Assembly (NCBI GenBank): GCA_002479415.1
Contig: DLMZ01000048.1
Location: 27,082-58,274, forward strand
Source of the DNA: Firmicutes bacterium UBA7523
Lineage (GTDB): Bacteria > Bacillota > Dethiobacteria > Dethiobacterales > Dethiobacteraceae
Direction of reading: 5' to 3'
DNA: 31,193 nucleotides
Program-made: the position numbers and the translations under genes
The notes under the pieces: model-generated
What the model was told of the DNA's origin: nothing
The model's database searches: none
The model's input: the letters and a program-made list of their open reading frames with translations, nothing else
Shown: in pieces, positions 24,922 to 31,193 of the stretch
Layout: each line of letters starts with the position of its first letter
How positions within the stretch are numbered: position 1 is the stretch's first letter

Positions 24922-27921
24922 TTGAAGGTAAGTAGACGGGATTTTTTCAAACTTTCAGGGGTAACCCTGGGGGCCGCAACCCTGGCCGGCCTGGGACATA
25001 ATCAAGCTTCTTCAGCATACGGCAAGATGTATGTACAGTATGCCAGAGAAGTAACAACAATTTGTCCCTACTGCTCTCTTGGGTGCGGAATAATTTGCTA
25101 TGTACAGGACGGAAATGTAATAGGCGCCGAAGGCGACCCGGATCATCCTATTAACGAAGGCAGCCTTTGCAGTAAGGGCAGCTCATTGCTGAGTTTTGCT
25201 TATATATATGACCAGCAGAAAAAGCTTGTGCCGCATCCCGGCCGGCTGCAGAAAGTTCTTTACAGAGCTCCTTATGCCAAGGAATTTCACGAAAAGGACT
25301 GGGACTGGGCGCTGGAGCAGGTTGCTAAAAGAATCAAAAAAACACGGGATGAAACCTTTGAGATTACCGATGATAACGGTGTCACGGTAAACAGAACCAG
25401 AGCAATAACCCATTTGGGCAGTGCCGCTTGCACCAACGAGGAAAACTACCTCTATCACAAGATGCTGCGCTCTCTTGGTGTGATAAGCATGGACCACTGC
25501 GCCCGTCTCTGACACTCCTCCACTGTTGCCGGTCTGGGCAACACATTTGGCAGAGGCGCAATGACAAACCACTGGATTGATTACAAGAACTCTGATGTTT
25601 TTCTTGCCTTTGGCGCCAATCCGGCGGAAAATCATCCCCTTTCTATGAAGTGGATTGAAAGAGCACGGACGGAAAAAGGCGCAAAGCTGATTGTAGTAGA
25701 TCCGCGGGTTACCCGCACGGCTGCAGTGGCCGATGTTTATGCGCCGCTGCGTCCCGGTACAAACATCGCTTTTATCGGAGCTATCATTAATTACGCTTTG
25801 CAAAACAACCTGTACCATGAAGAATACGTTGCCAGCTACACCAACGCCAGCTACCTGATTAATCCTGAATATAGCTTTGAAGACGGAATATTTTCTGGAG
25901 CCGGTGACGGCGGTGAGCGCCAGGTAGTCTACGACCGCAGCACTTGGTCATACCAGCGCGACAATGACGGCAACATTATTAAAGACCCCACCATGTCAGA
26001 CCCACGCTGTGTTTTGCAGCTGATGAAAAAGCATTATGAGCGTTATGATTTTGCTGCTGTCAGCAGTATAACAGGTTGCCCGGCAGACAAGCTGGAAGAA
26101 GTCGCCAAGCTCTATTGCTCCACAGCGCAGAGAGGCAAAGCAGGTAATGTCCTTTATGCTATGGGTGTTACCCAGTTTACTCACGGTTCGCAGAATGTGC
26201 GTGTCCTCGCTTGCTTGCAGCTTTTGCTGGGGAATATGGGTATACCCGGCGGCGGCGTAAATGCACAGCGCGGCCAAGCAAATGTGCAAGGCTCTACCGA
26301 TATGGCTATGCTGTATCACCTAATCCCCGGTTATATGGCGCCGCCTCAGGCAGGAGCTCACCCCACTCTGGCTGACTACAATGAAAAAGAAACGCCAAAA
26401 AGCGGATATTGGTCAAATAAACCGAAATTTTTTGTCAGCCTATTGAAAGCTTGGTACGGAGATAATGCTCATTCCGGCAATGACTTTGCTTATGATTACT
26501 TGCCTAAGCTGGACGGAGAAGATCATTCCCATATTGCTTCGTACAGAAACATGAAAGAGGGCAAGATAAAAGGGATGATTAGCTGGGCTGATAACCCTGC
26601 TGTGGCCGGTCCTTCTGCTTCAAGCCACCGCAAGGATATGGAAAAACTTGACTGGCTCCTTTCCATAGATATCTTTGAGAGCGAAACACCTGCCTTCTGG
26701 AAGGCTCCGGGAGTAGATCCCACAAAGATAAAAACAGAAGTTTTTGTTTTCCCCGCTTCTGCTCCTTTTGAACGGGAAGGTTCCGTCAGCAACAGTGGCC
26801 GCTGGATTCAGTGGCGCTATGAAGCTAAGAAGCCGCCGGGTGACGCTCGTTCCGACCTTTGGATTGTCGACAAGCTCTTTAAAGCTATCCGTGACGAGTA
26901 CAGCAATGATCCCGACTCTTTCGCCGACCCAATTATGAAGCTTACTTGGGATTACGGTGAAGAGCCGGATGCTGAAAAAGTGGCGCTGGAAATTAACGGA
27001 CGCTACACGGATAGCGGTCAATTGGTGGAAAACTTCACTAAGCTGGCTGATGACGGCTCCACTGCTTGCGGTAACTGGATTTACAGCGGCTATTACAATA
27101 ACTTATCTAATCCGGGCTGCAAAAAAAGAGTTAAAGAAAAGTCTGGTATTGGTACGCACGCAGACTGGTCTTTCGCTTGGCCGCTTAACAGGCGTATTAT
27201 CTATAACCGTTGCTCCGCCGACCCGCAGGGGAACGCATGGAATCCCGATATACCTCTAATGTGGTGGGATGGAGAGTCTTGGCAGCGGAACGATGTTCCT
27301 GACTTTAATGCTAATGTACCGCCTGCAGATACAGCAGATAAGCCTTTTATCATGCTGCCGGAGCTGCAAGCTCGTTTGTTCTCCAATACAATTAGTGATG
27401 GTCCTTTCCCAGAGCATTATGAGCCTGCGGAAAGCCCGGTTAAAAATGCTTTTTCCTCTCGCGCTCAGTTTAATCCTGTAGCCCGCGTATGGTATAAGGA
27501 TCACCTTGCACCGGTAGGAGATGAAAACTACCCCTACGTTATGTCCACATACAGGGTTACGGAGCACTGGCAGTCTGGAGCTGTAACAAGGAATGTACCA
27601 TGGCTTAATGAGCTTATGCCGGAGCTATTTATTGAAATGAGCCCGACGCTGGCTAAGGAATTAGGTGTTAAGAATGGTGATAAGGTGGCTGTGAGCAGCT
27701 ACCGTAAGCACGAAATTACAGCTGTGGCTTGTGTCACTCCACGGATAAAGCCTTTGCTGGTGCACGGGAAGCTGCGTGAAATAGTAGGCATGCCCTTTCA
27801 CTGGGGCTACCAGGGATTGTCGCGTGGGGCGGTAGTAAATGATATTTCTCCCGCCATTGGTGACGCTAATACCGGTATTCCTGAATACAAAGCATTTTTA
27901 TGCAATGTGAGGAAGGTGTAA
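24922..27921 (+). CDS. fdnG: Selenocysteine formate dehydrogenase catalytic subunit, exported (FdnG type)
   Basis: This 999-residue selenoprotein oxidises formate, or reduces CO2, at a Mo- or W-bis-MGD centre. The reading frame continues through TGA at 25510-25512, read as Sec197 in ARLUHSSTVAGLGNTFGRGA; E. coli FdnG has Sec at 196 in the same motif. A twin-arginine signal, SRRDFFK, lies at residues 4-10. The [4Fe-4S] ligands are C48, C51, C55 and C83, followed by the conserved SKG lysine. The C-terminal MGD-binding domain includes MSTYRVTEHWQSG and LAKELGVKNGDKVAVSS. The TTG start has AGGGGATG 6 nt upstream. Codons favour C endings more than in neighbouring genes, to my eye. The FdnH-type partner follows by 1 nt; the cytochrome b partner FdnI is missing. 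Confidence 0.96.
25510..25543 (+). promoter_or_regulatory. Bacterial SECIS element with recoded UGA
   Basis: The UGA at 25510-25512 is followed after 11 nt by a perfect 7-bp stem, TGTTGCC (25524-25530) with GGCAACA (25537-25543), and the loop GGTCTG (25531-25536). Spacing and the GGUCU apical loop match the E. coli fdhF SECIS that SelB recognises. It lies inside the reading frame, as bacterial SECIS elements do. Confidence 0.93.
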
Positions 27922-27922
27922 T

Positions 27923-28693
27923 ATGCTGAAGTCAAAATTAATTGACACAACAAAGTGTATGGGCTGCAGAGGATGCCAGGTAGCATGTAAGCAGTGGAAT
28001 GGCTTGCCCGCAGAGGAGAGTACATTTACCGGTCATTATGAAAACCCTGTTCGTTATTCTGCCAACACTTGGACGCGTATTGTGTTCAGGGAACATGAGA
28101 ATAAAGATACCGGTGATGTTAAGTGGCTTTTCTCCAAGCAAGGTTGTATGCATTGCACCGAGGCCGCCTGCGAAAAGGTTTGTCCGGCAGGAGCCATCAG
28201 TCATACAGATAGCGGCGCTGTAACAATTGATCGTAAAAAGTGCATAGGCTGCAACTATTGTGTTGCCAGCTGTACATTTAATGTAATGGCTTTTAATCAA
28301 AAGGAAAATGTGCCGCAAAAATGTACTTTGTGTGATGACAGGCAGCACGCAGGCCTTACTCCCGCTTGTGCCAAGGCTTGCCCAACCGGAGCTATAAAGT
28401 TTGGAGACAGGCCGGAGCTTGCTGCTTATGCCCACCACAGGGTGAGCGCGCTACTAAGCGAAGGGAAAAAAGATGCTCATATATACGGATTGAATGAGCT
28501 GGAAGGAATGGGGGTATTTTATATATTGGCAGATAAGCCTGAGGCTTACAGTTTGCCAGCCAAGCCCCAAGTATCTCTTTCCGCCCATATCTGGAATGCT
28601 GTTTTCAGGCCGCTGCGCGTGCTTGTAGTTCTGGGCATTGGTTTTGCTCTGTGGAACAATAAAGTAGAATCGGAAAAAATTAAACCAGATTAA
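27923..28693 (+). CDS. fdnH: Formate dehydrogenase iron-sulfur subunit (FdnH type)
   Basis: This 256-residue subunit carries electrons from the catalytic subunit toward the membrane. Four [4Fe-4S] motifs are visible: CMGCRGCQVAC, CMHCTEAACEKVCP, CIGCNYCVASC and CTLCDDRQHAGLTPACAKAC. A single C-terminal hydrophobic segment, FRPLRVLVVLGIGFALWNN, resembles the membrane anchor of E. coli FdnH. It has no signal of its own, so it probably travels with FdnG through Tat. It begins 1 nt after the fdnG stop, with AGGAAGGTG as ribosome site. In E. coli the next subunit is cytochrome b (FdnI); here no such gene follows, so the electron acceptor must differ. Confidence 0.93.
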   Translation: MLKSKLIDTTKCMGCRGCQVACKQWNGLPAEESTFTGHYENPVRYSANTWTRIVFREHENKDTGDVKWLFSKQGCMHCTEAACEKVCPAGAISHTDSGAVTIDRKKCIGCNYCVASCTFNVMAFNQKENVPQKCTLCDDRQHAGLTPACAKACPTGAIKFGDRPELAAYAHHRVSALLSEGKKDAHIYGLNELEGMGVFYILADKPEAYSLPAKPQVSLSAHIWNAVFRPLRVLVVLGIGFALWNNKVESEKIKPD

Positions 28694-28723
28694 GCGACCA
28701 CGTAATGAATTGTTACTAGTCTA

Positions 28724-28749
28724 AGGGAGCGGCCTGCAAGCCGTTCCCT
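28724..28749 (+). other. Hairpin between fdnH and tatC
   Basis: AGGGAGCGGC (28724-28733) pairs with GCCGTTCCCT (28740-28749) over 10 bp with one G-U pair and a CTGCAA loop. The tail ATTAGTATTTAG is poor in T, so it is either a weak terminator or an intercistronic stabiliser. Confidence 0.5.
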
Positions 28750-28836
28750 ATTAGTATTTAGTGTAAGCAGGAGAAAACAAAAATTCGGGGAATACACTAC
28801 TAATCATTCTTTTTTGCTTAACAGGGAGAGTAGCGA

Positions 28837-29562
28837 ATGGCAAAAGAAGATCAACAAGAAAAGCTGATGAGCATCGTTGACCACCTGGATGATTTTCGGC
28901 GCAGGCTAATCATTTGCATAGCAACTGTGCTGGTGTTATCTATAGCCTCGTATGCATTTGTTGAAACAATAAGAGAAGTGTTTATCAGATCGGTAGGGAA
29001 GCTTGTATATCTTAGTTTGGCGGAAGCTTTTTTTGCCAATATGCGCCTAGCCTTTATGTGTGGTTTTTTTCTTTCTTTACCGGTTATTTTCTTTCAGATT
29101 TGGGGTTTTGTGCTGCCGGGATTGTATAAGCATGAAAGGTTTGCAATAATAGTAATTTCAGTGCTAACATTATTCTTCTTTTTCCTTGGCATGTCCTTTG
29201 CTTTTTTAGTTGTTTTACCTTTTAGCACTATTTTCTTCCTTGGCTTCGCCGGGGAAGGGCTAGAAGCCATGATTTCTTTTAGCAGTTACCTTTCCTATGC
29301 TGCCAGTTTAATGATTGGCTTTGGACTGGCTTTTGAGCTTCCGGTAGCTGTGATGATTTTAGCGCGCTTGGGAATTGTCACATCCGGTTTTTTAGCTGCA
29401 AAACGGAGTTTTGCTGTGGTAATTATTTTTTTCTTGGCTGCGGTGCTAACTCCCCCTGACGTTGTTTCTCAAATATTGATGGGGGTGCCCATGCTGTTGT
29501 TATATGAGCTTTCTATTTTCTTAGCTTGGATAGCAGGCCGCAAAGGGAAAGAGGCGCATTAG
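28837..29562 (+). CDS. tatC: Twin-arginine translocase subunit TatC
   Basis: TatC recognises twin-arginine signals and forms the core of the Tat pore. The 241-residue polytopic protein starts with the family element VDHLDDFRRRL (the usual HLxELRxR), continues with ALAEAFFANM-like LSLAEAFFANMRLAF and FQIWGFVLPGLYKHER, and has about six hydrophobic segments. AGGGAG precedes the ATG. Its place after a Tat-dependent formate dehydrogenase suggests it is kept for exporting that enzyme. The start is 143 nt after fdnH, with a hairpin in the gap, so it may have separate or reduced expression. Confidence 0.96.
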   Translation: MAKEDQQEKLMSIVDHLDDFRRRLIICIATVLVLSIASYAFVETIREVFIRSVGKLVYLSLAEAFFANMRLAFMCGFFLSLPVIFFQIWGFVLPGLYKHERFAIIVISVLTLFFFFLGMSFAFLVVLPFSTIFFLGFAGEGLEAMISFSSYLSYAASLMIGFGLAFELPVAVMILARLGIVTSGFLAAKRSFAVVIIFFLAAVLTPPDVVSQILMGVPMLLLYELSIFLAWIAGRKGKEAH

Positions 29563-29613
29563 ACGGCTTATTAGTGGCTGACACTTATGCATAAAAGGAA
29601 GGGGGTTGAAACT

Positions 29614-29808
29614 ATGTTTTCAGGAGGAATTAGCATTAAGGAGCTACTTGTAGTGTTGGCTATCGTCCTGATTGTCTTCGGTCCCAGAAAGTTGCCGGAG
29701 ATAGGCCGTGCTATGGGAAAAAGCCTAAAAGAGTTTAAGCAGGCTGCCTCAGAAATTAAAGAATCCATTAATACGGATGACGAGAAGGAAAAAGATAAGA
29801 CTAATTAA
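29614..29808 (+). CDS. tatA: Twin-arginine translocase subunit TatA/TatE
   Basis: TatA multimerises to form the Tat channel. The 64-residue protein has one N-terminal membrane helix (KELLVVLAIVLIVFGPRKLP, including the FGP hinge), an amphipathic helix (EIGRAMGKSLKEFKQAASEI) and an acidic-lysine tail. The ATG at 29614 follows GGAAGGGGG (29597-29605) by 8 nt; the ATG at 29587 would put that site inside the gene. No tatB is seen, typical for Firmicutes. A strong hairpin follows and closes the gene set. Confidence 0.94.
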   Translation: MFSGGISIKELLVVLAIVLIVFGPRKLPEIGRAMGKSLKEFKQAASEIKESINTDDEKEKDKTN

Positions 29809-29830
29809 GACTGACGTGGAGTCAATAACT

Positions 29831-29857
29831 AAAGCCCCGGCAAATTGCCGGGGCTTT
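29831..29857 (+). terminator. Hairpin terminator after tatA
   Basis: AAAGCCCCGGC / GCCGGGGCTTT form a perfect 11-bp stem with an AAATT loop; the A-rich left arm and TTT right end would work in both directions. Little T run follows. Confidence 0.85.
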
Positions 29858-29962
29858 ACTGTAGGATACCTCCGTTTACATTTGCCTAATTATAGTATAT
29901 TAGATGTCTGAAGGAAGTCCGAAAAAGTATATTGCTTTATACTGTTAATGTAAAATATTTAT

Positions 29963-29991
29963 GTCATAAATTCTTGTCCACTTCATATTAA
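29963..29991 (+). promoter_or_regulatory. Candidate SigE promoter of yabP-yabQ
   Basis: GTCATAAA (29963-29970), a 13-nt spacer and CATATTAA (29984-29991) resemble SigE boxes (GTCATATT-like -35, CATACAAT-like -10). The yabP-yabQ pair is mother-cell controlled in B. subtilis, which fits. The region is AT-rich. Confidence 0.45.
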
Positions 29992-30032
29992 TGGATTAGG
30001 AGACGTATTGCTCGAGGGAGGAAGTTGAGACG

Positions 30033-30323
30033 ATGGAACATACGTACAGCAAAAATCAAGGTCAACACAGGCTGGTCATAAATAACCGTGAAACCATGGA
30101 TGTAACAGGGGTTTTGCATGTGGACAGCTTTGATGATGAGGAAGTAATTTTAGAGACAGAGCAGGGCTTATTAGCAGTTCGCGGGGAAGAATTGTATATA
30201 AAGCAGTTAAATTTGGAAAAAGGAGAACTGTCAATTAGCGGCCTAGTTTTGGAGTTAGCTTATTCTGATGATAAGCGAATACGCGACCGAGGGAAAAGCA
30301 TTTTTGAACGTCTCTTTAAGTAA
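30033..30323 (+). CDS. yabP: Spore protein YabP
   Basis: YabP is a small conserved protein of the mother cell, needed in spore coat or cortex assembly; its biochemistry is unknown. The 96-residue product has the YabP/YqfC-type fold signature: HRLVINNRETMDVTGVLHVDSFDDEEVILETEQG, then RGEELYIKQLNLEKGELSI. GGAGG precedes the ATG, with a slightly long gap. It is followed by yabQ and divIC as in B. subtilis, which makes the identification firm. Confidence 0.93.
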   Translation: MEHTYSKNQGQHRLVINNRETMDVTGVLHVDSFDDEEVILETEQGLLAVRGEELYIKQLNLEKGELSISGLVLELAYSDDKRIRDRGKSIFERLFK

Positions 30324-30345
30324 GATGTTAAAAAGGAGGCAAACT

Positions 30346-30825
30346 GTGCAGGAGACGTTTGTTACATACCAAGTGATGGCTTTTGCGGCAACTATAGCTC
30401 TTGGAATGTTTATAGGTTTTGCTTCCGATGTACTCAGAGTTATGCGGAATACTTTTCGGCCGTCCCGTCCGATGCTCTTTTTTTATGATTTGTTTTTTTG
30501 GGCAATAATGACTGTAATAACGTTTATAGTGTTGATATCCAGCAACTGGGGGGAAGTCCGGGCTTACGTTTTTATAGGATTGGGGTTTGGCGCAACAATT
30601 TATGCAGTTGTTTTAAGTAGGCTGTGCTATAGAGTACTAGACCGAATAATGCAATTCATATGCGTAATTATTAATACCATAGCGAAGCCTTTCATCTGGA
30701 CTTTTAGGAAAGTTATGTTGATTTGCTCACGCTGCAAGCGGATGATAGGTGTGGGTGTAGAAAGAAATAAAAAAGTTTTTCGCCTATATAAAAGAATTAA
30801 CTTTAACAAAAATAAGAAGGAATAG
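30346..30825 (+). CDS. yabQ: Spore cortex membrane protein YabQ
   Basis: YabQ is a mother-cell membrane protein required for cortex formation. The 159-residue product has three to four hydrophobic segments in its first two thirds (AFAATIALGMFIGF; PMLFFYDLFFWAIMTV; AYVFIGLGFGATIYAVVL) and a lysine-rich tail. The GTG at 30346 is chosen because AAGGAGG (30333-30339) is 6 nt upstream; the ATG at 30325 lies before that site. It starts 22 nt after the yabP stop. Confidence 0.88.
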   Translation: MQETFVTYQVMAFAATIALGMFIGFASDVLRVMRNTFRPSRPMLFFYDLFFWAIMTVITFIVLISSNWGEVRAYVFIGLGFGATIYAVVLSRLCYRVLDRIMQFICVIINTIAKPFIWTFRKVMLICSRCKRMIGVGVERNKKVFRLYKRINFNKNKKE

Positions 30826-30878
30826 TGGTAGTTTTGCGCGAAACTTAACAGTACATTCATATGCTTGGAGAAAAGATT

Positions 30879-31193
30879 ATGAATCAATCGTATGTTCGCG
30901 GAAAAGGGAAGATATCATACCTTCCTGCAACAAAAAAGGCGCCGCGCTTTTCGCGTTTTAGGCTGGTGCCTGTTTTAGCTGCATTGGCTCTTATTTATTT
31001 TTCAGTGCTGTTTATATCTCAATATAGCCGGCTTGTTCAATTGCGCCGCTCTCTTCATGCTATCGAAATGGACATACAGTCTGTTACTATGCAGAATGAA
31101 GAGATGAATAAAGAAATTGAGAGGCTTAACTCCACTTCCTATATTGAGCAATTGGCGCGACAGGAGTTGGGAATGGTTAGGCCGGGAGAGATG
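30879..31193 (+). CDS. divIC: DivIC/FtsB-like septum protein, 3' end missing
   Basis: This 105-codon frame runs off the window. It has a short basic N terminus (MNQSYVRGKGKISYLP), one membrane helix (about 31-48: LVPVLAALALIYFSVLF), a coiled-coil stretch (RLVQLRRSLHAIEMDI ... NEEMNKEIERL), and the DivIC/FtsB end signature YIEQLARQELGMVRPGE. GGAG lies 8 nt before the ATG. It follows yabQ as divIC does in Bacillus. The product joins the FtsL/DivIB complex at the division septum. Confidence 0.88.
   Translation, partial: MNQSYVRGKGKISYLPATKKAPRFSRFRLVPVLAALALIYFSVLFISQYSRLVQLRRSLHAIEMDIQSVTMQNEEMNKEIERLNSTSYIEQLARQELGMVRPGEM

Noticed and set aside
25510..25560. Formate dehydrogenase as a pseudogene split by a nonsense codon
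   Set aside because: The UGA falls exactly at the family's selenocysteine site, the frame continues unchanged, and a SECIS-type hairpin follows at the right distance.
1..31193. tRNA or rRNA genes, CRISPR arrays, insertion sequences or phage attachment sites
   Set aside because: No cloverleaf, repeat-spacer series, transposase frame or long terminal repeat was seen on either strand.

Overview
The window looks like the chromosome of an anaerobic, endospore-forming Firmicute of the Clostridia type. The support is spore genes (sspF, spoVG, spoVT, a spoVB-type flippase, yabP, yabQ, fin, a SpoIID-like protein), candidate sporulation sigma-factor promoters, a T-box leader, and an oxygen-sensitive selenoprotein formate dehydrogenase with Rnf-type subunits. 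Base composition is moderately AT-rich and strong AGGAGG-type ribosome binding sites decide most starts. I cannot name a genus from sequence alone. Apart from the first gene, everything reads on the plus strand.

From 0.5 to 20 kb and again from 30 kb to the end, gene order follows the well-known Bacillus subtilis block sspF-ispE-spoVG-glmU-prs-ctc-pth-fin-mfd-spoVT-yabM-yabN(mazG)-yabP-yabQ-divIC, with additions. A minus-strand L,D-transpeptidase/LysM gene with a SigK-like promoter diverges from sspF. A soluble PAS histidine kinase with a near-perfect SigH-like promoter sits between sspF and ispE. A MobA-like nucleotidyltransferase replaces purR-yabJ. A T-box-controlled aroF-pheA pair is inserted between pth and fin. 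A PrsA-like foldase lipoprotein lies between mfd and spoVT. HU and a SpoIID-like lipoprotein follow mazG.

From about 21.4 to 29.8 kb this block is interrupted by one gene set: fdhE, rnfC, rnfD, fdnG-type formate dehydrogenase (in-frame UGA read as selenocysteine, with a SECIS hairpin), fdnH-type iron-sulfur subunit, tatC, tatA. The catalytic subunit carries a twin-arginine signal, so it should work outside the cytoplasmic membrane. There is no FdnI cytochrome b and no rnfG, rnfE, rnfA or rnfB. The economical reading is an exported formate dehydrogenase whose electrons pass through FdnH to membrane RnfD and then to cytosolic RnfC and NAD(H), a minimal RnfCD-linked formate:NAD+ module supplied with its own maturation (FdhE) and export (TatCA) genes. 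This is the most novel item in the window; the electron path is inference.

After the insertion the sporulation and division block resumes with yabP, yabQ and a DivIC/FtsB-like gene cut by the window end. The rqcP (yabO) gene usually found near yabP is not seen here.
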